This document shows, piece by piece, positions 1-6,446 of a stretch of DNA of 10,578 nt. Source of the DNA: Bacillota bacterium (GTDB taxonomy: Bacteria > Bacillota > Clostridia > Lutisporales > Lutisporaceae); assembly GCA_023405875.1 (NCBI GenBank), contig JAEXXN010000153.1:1-10578 (forward strand). Direction: 5' to 3'. The position numbers were made by a program, and so were the translations under genes. Numbering within the stretch: the first letter of the stretch is position 1; each line of letters begins with the position of its first letter. The notes beneath the pieces are model-generated. The model was not told where the DNA came from. It was given only the letters and a program-made list of their open reading frames with translations, and ran no database searches.

Positions 1-163
1 GTACAGCATGCTGCAATAAGTGTCCAGGTACCGTGCCCGACTTTATCCAGCACCTTCTCCCTTCTGCATGATACCCACAGAGGTATGGACAGTATAGCAT
101 CATTTCAAAGGAGCGTCAGGATATTCAATTCAATTGCCAATCATCCTTCCAATGCAGATAATA
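1..163. other. Non-coding left flank, no gene recognised
   Basis: No convincing gene is visible here. One + strand frame is open from the window edge to a stop at 181-183, and one - strand frame is open through the first hundred or so bases. Neither gives a recognisable protein or has a suitably placed ribosome binding site. An AAAGGAG at 107-113 is not followed by a start codon at useful distance. The regulator expected to bind the operators at 173-215 is not encoded here, so it would lie further upstream or elsewhere. Confidence 0.5.
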
Positions 164-192
164 TTGACAGGGTATACCCATAGGGGTATAAT
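164..192 (+). promoter_or_regulatory. Sigma-A promoter of the metal ATPase operon (perfect consensus)
   Basis: TTGACA at 164-169 and TATAAT at 187-192 are separated by exactly 17 bp, an exact match to the vegetative promoter consensus in both hexamers and spacing. Transcription should begin near 199, leaving a 5' leader of roughly 25 nt before the ATPase gene. The spacer and the last four bases of operator 1 overlap the promoter, so a bound regulator would block RNA polymerase. A promoter this strong next to operators suggests tight repression relieved by metal. That regulatory reading is inferred. Confidence 0.9.
173..190 (+). promoter_or_regulatory. Operator 1, CsoR/RcnR/CstR-like metal-sensor site
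   Basis: The 18-bp sequence TATACCCATAGGGGTATA is an interrupted palindrome: 7-bp arms TATACCC and GGGTATA around a 4-bp centre. It lies between the -35 and -10 boxes and overlaps the first four bases of the -10. TACCC...GGGTA arms with a short A/T-containing centre resemble operators of the CsoR superfamily of copper, nickel and persulfide sensors. The match was made by eye. Which sensor binds, and to what signal, is inferred. Confidence 0.7.
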
Positions 193-197
193 ATACC

Positions 198-215
198 TAT
201 ACCCCTATGGGTATA
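198..215 (+). promoter_or_regulatory. Operator 2, exact reverse complement of operator 1
   Basis: TATACCCCTATGGGTATA at 198-215 is the exact reverse complement of the 18 bp at 173-190, separated by 7 bp (centre-to-centre 25 bp). It covers the predicted transcription start and ends just before the ribosome binding site. Together with operator 1 it brackets the -10 box. The pair could in principle form an 18-bp hairpin, but transcription should start at about 199, inside this arm, so the RNA would lack the left arm. DNA binding is therefore the better explanation. Confidence 0.7.
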
Positions 216-222
216 AGGAAGG

Positions 223-2094
223 ATGGTGCAATTGCTGAAACTATTAAAAGATGACGAAAGACGAAGGATATTATTACTTGCGGTATCTTTCGTCTCGGTC
301 GCTGTGAGCTTCTTTAATGCAGGGAATTTACCCGTTGACGCCGCATGGGTGGCAATTCTGCTGTGCGGCATACCCATCATCAAGGGGGCTATTGTCGGCC
401 TTGTTACCGAGTTTGACGTTAAAGCGGATGTTCTGGTATCCATCGCTTTAATTGCTGCAGTTATCATTGGTGAGGTCTTTGCCGCCGGAGAGGTGGCCTT
501 TATTATGGCAATCGGCGCATATCTGGAAGAACGCACTGTGGCAAAAGCCCGTGCAGGTATTGAAAAGCTGGTACACCTCACCCCGGCGACAGCAAGGGTT
601 GTCAGGAATGGTGAAGAACTTGTTATTCCCGCCGAGCAGGTCAAAGTCGGTGATGTTTTGCGTGTGCTCGCGGGCGAAACCATCGCTGTGGACGGTATCA
701 TCACAAGCGGTCAAACCTCCGTTGACCAGTCGGTGATGACAGGAGAAGCTCTGCCGGTTGACAAGAGTGCCGGTGATGAGGTTTCCAGCGGTACGGTCAA
801 TCAGTTCGGCACATTCGATATGAAGGCCGCAAAGGTTGGCGAGGATAGCTCTCTGCAAAGAATGATCCGACTGGTACAGTCGGCTGACGCCGGCAAAGCG
901 AAAATTGTAGGGATTGCGGACAGATGGGCTACCTGGATTGTAGCCGTTGCCTTGCTTTCTGCCGGAGCCACCTGGCTTATTACCGATGAAATCATACGTG
1001 CTGTTACAATATTGGTCGTATTTTGCCCATGTGCTTTGGTGCTGGCAACGCCAACGGCCATTATGGCCGGCATCGGCAACGCCACGAAATTTGGTATCTT
1101 GATCCGCGAGGGGGACGCGTTGGAAAGGCTTTCTGAGGTAAAGCGGATTGCCTTTGATAAAACAGGTACGCTTACCTATGGGAAACCCGATGTCGCGGCC
1201 GTTGAGAGCTTTGATTCCAGTCTGTCCTCTGAAGAACTGCTGGCTCTGACGGCTTCCGCAGAGCAGCGTTCAGAGCATCCCTTGGGAAAAGCAATTGTCG
1301 CTCATTACAAGGCTGCTTCAAGCATATCCTTACAGCAGCCCCATGATTTTCAAATGCTTGCGGGGCGCGGCGTTTCCGCGCTTATACAAGGTCATACAAT
1401 ACTTGCGGGCAATTCCGAAATGCTGCGCGACAACTTTATTTCCTTGCCCCAAAGGATAATAGAGAAGGCAGATGAATACAGAAATGACGGCTGTACCATA
1501 ATCTTTGTTTGCGTTGATGGCAGGGCTTCCGGTTTTATTGCATTGTCGGACACTTTGCGTCCTGATGCCGTGGATATGATCAAGAGCATTGAGAAGATAG
1601 GCGTCAAGAGCGTGCTGCTTACGGGTGACAACCGGCATGCTGCTTCCCATATGGCAAAGCTTGCAGGAATTCGCGACATTCATACCGATTGCCTGCCTGA
1701 AAATAAAATGACTATTATCGAACAATATCAAAGCCGGGGCGATTTGATCTGCATGGTTGGTGATGGTGTAAACGATGCGCCCGCGCTGAAAAAGGCCCAT
1801 GTCGGAATTGCCATGGGAGGGATTGGCAGCGATATCGCTGTGGATGCTGCTGACATTGCCCTTGTCGGTGACGATATAAAGAGCATTCCACATTTGCTTG
1901 CCTTGTCGAAAAGAACGATGAATACCATACGATGGAATATGGTGCTTTCCATGGCACTTAACTTTGCCGCCATCCTCCTGGCCATGGCAGGGCTTCTCGG
2001 ACCTGTTGTAGGTGCGCTTGTACATAATATCGGTTCGGTCACAGTAATTATAAACTCATCCCTATTATTAAAATGGAAGGAGCATAAAAGATGA
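223..2094 (+). CDS. P1B-type heavy-metal-translocating ATPase, no N-terminal HMA domain
   Basis: A heavy-metal efflux pump of the inner membrane, about 623 residues. Visible hallmarks: actuator motif TGEALP (173-178), the membrane metal-site CPC (268-270), phosphorylation motif DKTGT (312-316), the P1B-specific HP (352-353), TGD (467-469) and GDGVNDAP (513-520). The N-terminus runs straight into membrane helices with no CxxC metal-binding domain. In the last two helices the Lys and Asp of Zn/Cd pumps (CadA/ZntA) appear replaced by Asn580 and Asn602 (LVHNIGS), so Zn/Cd specificity is not supported and the metal is uncertain. The start is ambiguous. ATG 223 directly abuts the Shine-Dalgarno run AAGGAAGG (215-222), so GTG 226 or TTG 232 (9 nt away) may be used. 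The gene is controlled by the operator-covered promoter at 164-215 and overlaps the next gene by 4 bp. Confidence 0.97.
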   Translation: MVQLLKLLKDDERRRILLLAVSFVSVAVSFFNAGNLPVDAAWVAILLCGIPIIKGAIVGLVTEFDVKADVLVSIALIAAVIIGEVFAAGEVAFIMAIGAYLEERTVAKARAGIEKLVHLTPATARVVRNGEELVIPAEQVKVGDVLRVLAGETIAVDGIITSGQTSVDQSVMTGEALPVDKSAGDEVSSGTVNQFGTFDMKAAKVGEDSSLQRMIRLVQSADAGKAKIVGIADRWATWIVAVALLSAGATWLITDEIIRAVTILVVFCPCALVLATPTAIMAGIGNATKFGILIREGDALERLSEVKRIAFDKTGTLTYGKPDVAAVESFDSSLSSEELLALTASAEQRSEHPLGKAIVAHYKAASSISLQQPHDFQMLAGRGVSALIQGHTILAGNSEMLRDNFISLPQRIIEKADEYRNDGCTIIFVCVDGRASGFIALSDTLRPDAVDMIKSIEKIGVKSVLLTGDNRHAASHMAKLAGIRDIHTDCLPENKMTIIEQYQSRGDLICMVGDGVNDAPALKKAHVGIAMGGIGSDIAVDAADIALVGDDIKSIPHLLALSKRTMNTIRWNMVLSMALNFAAILLAMAGLLGPVVGALVHNIGSVTVIINSSLLLKWKEHKR

Positions 2095-2276
2095 AAGCGT
2101 TGATTTTTATGATCGTTGGTTTGTTAGCTGGGCTCTCATTGATTGGAACAGGTATATATTACCTTCTGAAAGAAAAGGGCGACAAAGAGTCCGCGAAAAT
2201 ATACGGGACATTTACCGCCATCGGTGCAGTCATAACAATCGGAGTGGTTATAAAGAGCATGATAACGGGTTTTTAA
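2091..2276 (+). CDS. Small two-helix membrane protein coupled to the metal ATPase
   Basis: A 61-residue protein that I do not recognise. It has two likely membrane helices (about residues 3-25 and 38-57) joined by a short charged loop rich in Lys, Glu and Asp. There are no Cys or His and so no obvious metal-binding motif. Its ATG overlaps the ATPase stop (ATGA at 2091-2094) and it has its own AAGGAG at 2077-2082, 8 nt upstream, so it is almost certainly translated with the ATPase. Small membrane partners of P1B ATPases are known, for example the PacL proteins of mycobacteria. A role as pump subunit or stabiliser is inferred from position only, and no sequence similarity to PacL is claimed. 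Confidence 0.8.
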   Translation: MKALIFMIVGLLAGLSLIGTGIYYLLKEKGDKESAKIYGTFTAIGAVITIGVVIKSMITGF

Positions 2277-2443
2277 AAAAACAGAAAAACAGTCCTCAAG
2301 TTATGCCCCTTTGCCTTGTATATATGCGATCTGCGACCGGATCCGTGGAAGCAAATCACATTCTTGAAAAGCTGGATTAGAGTTATTAATTATGAGTAGA
2401 ATTATACAAAATGCTGCAGGTATGTATATTAAAAAAATTTAGT

Positions 2444-2533
2444 ATGCTCAGATGTACTGAAGAACTGAATAAAAGTGGTGTTTGCGGTAATGGCAAGTGT
2501 AAGTATAATGGATGCTGGCCAGCCAACTATTGA
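2444..2533 (+). CDS. Possible Cys-rich 29-residue mini-protein or leader peptide
   Basis: An ATG at 2444 opens a 29-codon frame ending in TGA at 2531-2533. The peptide is unusually rich in Cys for its size, at residues 4, 14, 19 and 24 (C-x9-C-x4-C-x4-C), with the C-terminal part reading CGNGKCKYNGCWPANY. The frame can be extended upstream to an in-frame ATG at 2411 (40 codons, five Cys). No good ribosome binding site precedes either start, which is the main argument against it. It lies between a metal-efflux operon and a regulator gene, and its stop is 3 nt before a perfect hairpin. It could be a metal- or redox-responsive leader peptide, a small metal-binding protein, the remnant of a lost gene, or chance. 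Confidence 0.3.
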   Translation: MLRCTEELNKSGVCGNGKCKYNGCWPANY

Positions 2534-2536
2534 TAG

Positions 2537-2590
2537 TAGAAATTCCTTCTGCTAATATGGTTTTATACACAGTAGCAGAAGGAATTTCTA
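2537..2590 (+). repeat. Perfect 18-bp inverted repeat covering the regulator's ribosome binding site
   Basis: The left arm TAGAAATTCCTTCTGCTA (2537-2554) and right arm TAGCAGAAGGAATTTCTA (2573-2590) are exact reverse complements around an 18-nt loop. The right arm contains AGAAGGA (2578-2584), the only plausible Shine-Dalgarno before the regulator start at 2597. The folded RNA would bury it. No T-run follows, so this is not an ordinary intrinsic terminator. It could be a translational attenuator or a protein-binding site. The structure is certain in sequence and the function is inferred. Confidence 0.8.
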
Positions 2591-2596
2591 AATCCA

Positions 2597-3286
2597 ATGA
2601 TGAAGGCGTGGTTAGATATTTATATGGATAATATTCTATCAATTATGGTGCGATCAAAATTATTTGAGGGTTTTTCCCAAAAGGATTGTGAAACTATATA
2701 TTCTGTGGCAACCCCTAAATATAAGTCCTTCCTGAAGAATGAGGTATTGATTCATGATGGGGACACGGTAAACTATATTGGTATAATATGCAGCGGGAAA
2801 ATATCAATTGCAAAGCTTGATTATGAAGGCAACAGCAGCTTGCTGCATATTCTGAAGCCGCCGCAGTTATTTGGTCTGGAAATTGCAGCTACACCATCTC
2901 AAATCAGTCCATTAACCGTAACCAGTATAGAAGATACATCCGTAGCCCTGTTCTCATATGCAAAATTAACGACTGAGGGCAGACTGCCATATGAATTTTG
3001 CAATAGGATGATGAATAATATGCTGACTTTGCTGGCTAATGAAAATATGAGGCGGATGTATAAAAATGAGCTGCTGTGTTATAAGTCGCTTCGGAAAAGG
3101 ATTTTGACCTATCTGCGATTTAGAGCCCGGAGAAATGGGAGCTCCTCTTTTGACATCCCATTTAACCGTGACCAGCTTGCGCAGTATCTGAATGTAAACC
3201 GCAGTGCTTTGTCCCATGAGTTGGGCTTATTGCGGAAGGAAGGGCAGATTTCCTTCAATAAAAATAAGTTTACTCTTCATTTTTAA
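2597..3286 (+). CDS. Crp/Fnr-family transcriptional regulator
   Basis: A 229-residue protein with the two-part Crp/Fnr layout. A cyclic-nucleotide-binding-type beta-barrel spans about 23-125 (including IHDGDTVNYIGIICSGKI), followed by a long dimer helix (about 130-165) and a C-terminal winged helix-turn-helix (about 185-229, with RDQLAQYLNVNRSALSHELG). The Cys at 31, 65, 135 and 161 do not form the N-terminal cluster of oxygen-sensing FNR, so an iron-sulphur cluster is not supported and the effector is unknown. ATG 2597 lies 12 nt after AGAAGGA, a long spacing; ATG 2600 is an in-frame alternative. The gene sits just upstream of the ABC/MoeA/DUF364 operon in the same direction and is separated from it by a terminator, so it is a candidate regulator of that operon. 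This is inferred from position. Confidence 0.92.
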   Translation: MMKAWLDIYMDNILSIMVRSKLFEGFSQKDCETIYSVATPKYKSFLKNEVLIHDGDTVNYIGIICSGKISIAKLDYEGNSSLLHILKPPQLFGLEIAATPSQISPLTVTSIEDTSVALFSYAKLTTEGRLPYEFCNRMMNNMLTLLANENMRRMYKNELLCYKSLRKRILTYLRFRARRNGSSSFDIPFNRDQLAQYLNVNRSALSHELGLLRKEGQISFNKNKFTLHF

Positions 3287-3298
3287 TAGAAAGACATG

Positions 3299-3330
3299 AA
3301 AGTATGTTGTTATAACAACATACTTTTTTT
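3299..3330 (+). terminator. Intrinsic terminator after the Crp/Fnr gene (24-nt perfect palindrome plus T-run)
   Basis: Bases 3301-3324 are a perfect palindrome (arms AGTATGTTGTTA and its reverse complement), giving a 10-bp stem with a TATA loop, followed directly by an unbroken T-run ending at 3330. It starts 14 bp after the regulator stop. The stem is AT-rich, so termination may be partial. The same palindrome contains TGTTG-N6-CAACA, which has the spacing of Crp-type sites, so it could also serve as an operator. Confidence 0.85.
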
Positions 3331-3357
3331 GTTATATAGAATAATATTGTATTTAAT
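3329..3357 (+). promoter_or_regulatory. Candidate promoter of the transport/MoeA/DUF364 operon
   Basis: TTGTTA (3329-3334, 4 of 6 to consensus) and TTTAAT (3352-3357, 5 of 6) are 17 bp apart and lie just downstream of the terminator palindrome. The expected transcription start is near 3364. A short palindrome, ATACC-TT-GGTAT, lies at 3362-3373 and could be an operator. A suboptimal -35 would fit activation by a Crp/Fnr protein bound upstream. All of this is by-eye inference, and other AT-rich hexamers nearby could serve instead. Confidence 0.4.
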
Positions 3358-3438
3358 CATGATACCTTGGTATAGCTCGTCGGCGTACCGGTGGCTCCTT
3401 TAGTAAAAACGATACTGTAGATTGAAGAAAGTTGACTT

Positions 3439-4461
3439 ATGATAATGGGAAAGCAGGATAACTTTAAATTAAATATAGCCGTTTTATCAGCCCTTCTGAT
3501 GATACTTTTCTGTGCTTCTTTCCTGATAGGAAGGTATCAGATCGATTTAAAGCTGGTTCTGGATATTATTCTATCGAAGTTTATCCATATTGACCAATAT
3601 TGGGAAAGAAACCTGTTTACGGTTGTTTGGGAAGTTCGGTTGCCCAGGATCATTCTGGCCGTTTTGACGGGTGGGGCTTTGTCAGTTGCCGGAGCATCCT
3701 ATCAGACCCTGTTTAAAAATCCGATGGTTTCGCCGGACATTTTAGGGGTTTCGGCCGGCGCCGGTTTTGGTGCTGCATTAGCAATGATCAATGACGGAAA
3801 TTGGCTGGAGATACAAGGTATGGCATTCATCTTCGGAACAATTGCTGTAGCTGTTGCTTATATGATTTCTACTATTTTCGGCAGACAATCCATTACCGTT
3901 TTGGTTCTGGCAGGTGTGGTTGTTTCGAGCTTTTTCCAGGCATTATTGTCCATTATAAAGACTTTGGCAGATACCGATAACGAGCTTCCTTCCATAACCT
4001 TCTGGCTGATGGGAAGCTTAAACCGTGGGACAAACCAGGATGTAAAATTTATGCTTCCTGCTTTGGGGTTATCTCTGCTGGTTTTGTTTTTATTGCGTTA
4101 CCAGATCAACGCCTTGTCTGCAGGGGAGGATGTCGCCCAGACTATGGGAGTTAACGTTCCTATGGTAAAACTTGCTGTTATTGCAGCCTCAACCTTAATG
4201 ACTGTAGCATCAGTAAGCATTTGTGGAATTATTGGATGGATCGGCATGGTAGTCCCACATTTGGCGAGAATTTTTACCGGGGCCGGTTACAGCAAAATCA
4301 TTGCTTTTTCTTTCCTGATCGGGGGCGGGTTTTTACTGGGAATAGATAATTTGATTCGTGGTATCGATGCGGTGGACCTTCCCCTGGGGGTTTTAACGGC
4401 GCTGGTGGGTACACCGGTATTTGTGATATTACTCGGCAGAATAAAACAAGGGTGGAATTGA
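3439..4461 (+). CDS. FecCD/BtuC-type ABC transporter permease
   Basis: The membrane subunit (340 residues, typical length, about ten predicted helices) of an importer for metal complexes: siderophores, haem, cobalamin, or molybdate/tungstate in the MolB branch. Family signatures are RLPRIILAVLTGGALSVAGA (67-86) followed by QTLFKNPMVSPDILGVSAG (89-107), the cytoplasmic coupling region LSAGEDVAQTMGV (226-238) that contacts the ATPase, and GIIGWIGMVVPHLAR (263-277). The start at ATG 3439 has a modest GAAGAAAG 7 nt upstream; ATG 3445 is an alternative. It is the first gene of the operon, ending 2 nt before the preferred ATPase start. The sequence alone does not fix the substrate. Two downstream genes point to molybdenum/tungsten or another heavy metal. 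Confidence 0.95.
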   Translation: MIMGKQDNFKLNIAVLSALLMILFCASFLIGRYQIDLKLVLDIILSKFIHIDQYWERNLFTVVWEVRLPRIILAVLTGGALSVAGASYQTLFKNPMVSPDILGVSAGAGFGAALAMINDGNWLEIQGMAFIFGTIAVAVAYMISTIFGRQSITVLVLAGVVVSSFFQALLSIIKTLADTDNELPSITFWLMGSLNRGTNQDVKFMLPALGLSLLVLFLLRYQINALSAGEDVAQTMGVNVPMVKLAVIAASTLMTVASVSICGIIGWIGMVVPHLARIFTGAGYSKIIAFSFLIGGGFLLGIDNLIRGIDAVDLPLGVLTALVGTPVFVILLGRIKQGWN

Positions 4462-4463
4462 AG

Positions 4464-5267
4464 ATGTTGGAAGTGGTCAACCTAAAATTCTTTTATAATC
4501 CGGAAAAGATTATTTTAAAAGATATTTCTTTCACGGTGGGCCGGGGAGATATTTTATGCTTATTGGGACCCAATGGAACAGGAAAAACCACGCTTTTGCG
4601 CTGTCTCTTAGCGATCAACAAGCCTCAGGGGGGCTCGATCCGGATGGACGGTGATGATATCACCAAAACAAAAGCTAAAAAAAGGGCAAAATATATGGCT
4701 TATGTGCCCCAAGCGGTTTCCATGGCATTCCCTTATGAGGGAAGAGAAGTAGTAATGATGGGAAGGACGGCACATTTTGCTTTTGGCGCCGGCCCGGGAG
4801 AAAAAGACAGGCTTATATGCGATCAAGCTCTGAAGCAATTGGGAATCCTGGAGCTGGCTGACAGGCAGTTCAACCAGATGAGCGGCGGGGAACGCCAGAT
4901 GATACTCGTCGCACGGGCTATTGCCCAGCAGGCTGAAGTTCTGGTTATGGATGAACCGACAGCCAACCTTGATTACAGCAATCAAATCAGGATTCTGCAA
5001 ATAGTCAGTGAATTAGCAGAGCAAGGCTATTCCATAATTATGACAACTCATTTCCCTGACCATGCTTTTCTGGCATGTAATCATGTTGCCCTGATGCGTG
5101 ACGGTATGATCCTTAAGCAGGGTGCTCCCTATGAAGTCATAGTATCGGACAATCTGACAGAGCTTTATCAAACGCAGGTTTTTGTGACTGAGGTCATTCT
5201 ACCCGGGGATAACACAACGAAGGTTTGTGTTCCTATAATAAAAAAAGCAGAACAAAGTATGGAATAA
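4464..5267 (+). CDS. ABC transporter ATP-binding subunit (FecE/BtuD/MolC type)
   Basis: The cytoplasmic ATPase that powers the FecCD-type permease. In the 267-residue form all motifs are intact: Walker A GPNGTGKT (35-42), Q-loop Gln83, signature MSGGERQ (139-145, Met replacing the usual Leu), Walker B VLVMDEP (159-165), D-loop NLD (168-170) and switch His196. I chose ATG 4464 over the longer GTG at 4452. AAGGGTGG (4448-4455) is 8 nt before ATG 4464, whereas the GTG lies inside that run; the shorter protein begins MLEVVNLKFFY, as expected for the family. It starts 2 nt after the permease stop, so the two are translationally coupled. A tail of roughly 30 residues beyond the core ends in a Lys-rich segment. 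Confidence 0.95.
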   Translation: MLEVVNLKFFYNPEKIILKDISFTVGRGDILCLLGPNGTGKTTLLRCLLAINKPQGGSIRMDGDDITKTKAKKRAKYMAYVPQAVSMAFPYEGREVVMMGRTAHFAFGAGPGEKDRLICDQALKQLGILELADRQFNQMSGGERQMILVARAIAQQAEVLVMDEPTANLDYSNQIRILQIVSELAEQGYSIIMTTHFPDHAFLACNHVALMRDGMILKQGAPYEVIVSDNLTELYQTQVFVTEVILPGDNTTKVCVPIIKKAEQSME

Positions 5268-5282
5268 AATGGAGGAGATAAA

Positions 5283-6365
5283 ATGAAGAACAGAAAGCTA
5301 ATGCCGGTTTTTTTAATAGTATTGATACTGGTACAGGTATTAATGCTCAGCGGTTGCGGGAGCAGCCCGGAAAATAGCCCTGCACCGCAGGAAAATCCGG
5401 TTGTTACCCAGGAACCTGTAATTACAGAAAGAACTGTAGTGGATATGGCAGGCAGGACGGTTGTTTTGCCGGAGGAGATTAAGTCAATTGCTACCTTTGG
5501 TTCTATAGGTGTTATTAACTCGTTTGTTGAATTGTTCGGTGAAGGGGACAAAATTATCAACCAAATGTCACCAAGCTTTACCAAAACCGATAAGTGGAAA
5601 TATCAGTATGTATTCGCACCTCAAATTGCCAATGGACCTGTCTTTGAAAATGCCAACAGAGAAATATTAATCGAGGAAGTGCTCAAAGCCGAGCCGGATC
5701 TCAGCATCTGTATGACGCAGGAAACAGCAGACTTACTTGAGGGGAAAGGCCTGAAGGTTATTTTCCTGAAGTGGTCTAAGCTGGAGGATGTGGAAAAATG
5801 TGTTACGGTTTTAGGTCAGGTTTTCGGCAAGGAAGATATTGCCGCCGACTACTTGGAATACTTCGATGAAAAAGTGGCCAATGCTGAAAAGCTTACAGGG
5901 GAAATAGGGGATCAGGCCAAGAAAGCGGTCCTTTATGGGGATGTAACAAAATATACCCAGCCTCATCTCATTGCTGAATGGTGGATTTCCTCTGCCGGAG
6001 GAAAAAGCGTAACGGATAACGGCCGTGACCAGGAGAAATATGATTATACTATTGAGGATATTCTGGCCTGGAACCCCGACGTCATGCTCACCAGCGATCC
6101 CATTGCGGATGAAATAAAGGCGGAAAGCCGTTTGAAGGATATTACTGCAGTTAAGAATAATGCTATTTATACTGTTCCCACCGTTGCACATGTATGGGGC
6201 AACCGTACACCGGAGCAACCCCTTACGATTATGTGGACCATGCATAAGCTCTATCCTGAAATCATGACTAAAGATATGCTGGCCACAGAAATTAAATACT
6301 TTTACAGCCATTTCTTCAAAACTGACCTAACTGACCAGCAAGTGGCTGAAATTATCGGTGACTGA
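5283..6365 (+). CDS. Lipoprotein substrate-binding protein of the FecCD-type importer
   Basis: The extracytoplasmic receptor (360 residues, cluster A-I/class III, Peripla_BP_2 fold). It has a signal peptide with lipobox LSGC, the lipidated Cys being residue 25, and then a Pro/Glu/Asn-rich linker to about residue 50. The N-lobe begins with TVVDMAGRTVVLP (51-63), the usual opening of this family. The C-lobe contains LAWNPDVMLTSDP (261-273) and WGNRTPEQPLTIMW (305-318), followed by HKLYPE. The last block recalls iron-complex and MolA-type receptors but does not discriminate between them. A strong GGAGGAG lies 5 nt before the ATG, and the gene starts 15 bp after the ATPase. Trp234-Trp235 and His228 in the hinge/C-lobe region are possible ligand contacts (inferred). 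Confidence 0.95.
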   Translation: MKNRKLMPVFLIVLILVQVLMLSGCGSSPENSPAPQENPVVTQEPVITERTVVDMAGRTVVLPEEIKSIATFGSIGVINSFVELFGEGDKIINQMSPSFTKTDKWKYQYVFAPQIANGPVFENANREILIEEVLKAEPDLSICMTQETADLLEGKGLKVIFLKWSKLEDVEKCVTVLGQVFGKEDIAADYLEYFDEKVANAEKLTGEIGDQAKKAVLYGDVTKYTQPHLIAEWWISSAGGKSVTDNGRDQEKYDYTIEDILAWNPDVMLTSDPIADEIKAESRLKDITAVKNNAIYTVPTVAHVWGNRTPEQPLTIMWTMHKLYPEIMTKDMLATEIKYFYSHFFKTDLTDQQVAEIIGD

Positions 6366-6446
6366 ACAGTTGCACCTATAATAACAAGATTTCAATGAGG
6401 CGGGAGACATCTCAGCGTATTTATAATCTGATTTGGAGGGAACAAA
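6366..6446 (+). promoter_or_regulatory. Intergenic leader with strong ribosome binding site that sets a TTG start
   Basis: An 81-bp spacer between the binding protein and the MoeA-like gene. It has no hairpin followed by a T-run, so read-through is expected. GGAGGG at 6435-6440 is 6 nt before TTG 6447 and makes this rare start credible. A TATAAT at 6377-6382 lacks a convincing -35 at the right distance, so an internal promoter is possible but not supported. Confidence 0.6.

Larger units (their letters stand above)
2277..2596. other. 320-bp gap between ATPase operon and regulator gene
   Basis: No recognised gene and no hairpin-plus-T-run terminator for the ATPase operon. The stretch is AT-rich in its middle (about 2380-2445). 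It holds a possible Cys-rich mini-ORF (2444-2533) and a perfect 18-bp inverted repeat (2537-2590), listed separately. A weak -10-like TATACA lies at 2404-2409 without a convincing -35. The regulator may therefore be read through from the ATPase operon or use a promoter I cannot define. Confidence 0.6.

Noticed and set aside
1..183. Open + strand frame running in from the left edge
   Set aside because: No family resemblance, and it would end inside the operator/promoter region. Its openness over about 60 codons is not strong evidence on its own.
173..215. The two mirror-image 18-mers as an RNA hairpin or terminator
   Set aside because: The predicted transcription start (about 199) lies inside the right arm, so the RNA would lack the left arm, and no T-run follows.
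1330..2025. 231-codon open frame on the - strand inside the ATPase gene
   Set aside because: It lies opposite the conserved catalytic region of a clear P-type ATPase, encodes no recognisable motif and is explained by codon structure of the + strand gene.
2303..2380. 25-codon + strand frame beginning MPLCLVYMRSATG
   Set aside because: It faintly recalls the start of a serine recombinase, but it is too short, has no ribosome binding site and no continuation in any frame.
2537..2590. Inverted repeat as intrinsic terminator or mini transposable element
   Set aside because: No T-run follows the stem, no target-site duplication flanks it, and no second copy is visible in the window. A regulatory hairpin or operator fits better.
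3332..3438. Riboswitch (cobalamin or molybdenum-cofactor type) before the transporter operon
   Set aside because: The 107-bp leader is too short and lacks recognisable conserved boxes. Only small palindromes are visible.
5811..6311. 166-codon - strand open frame opposite the binding protein
   Set aside because: Shadow of a well-supported lipoprotein gene; the sequence is unlike any domain and has no neighbouring - strand gene.
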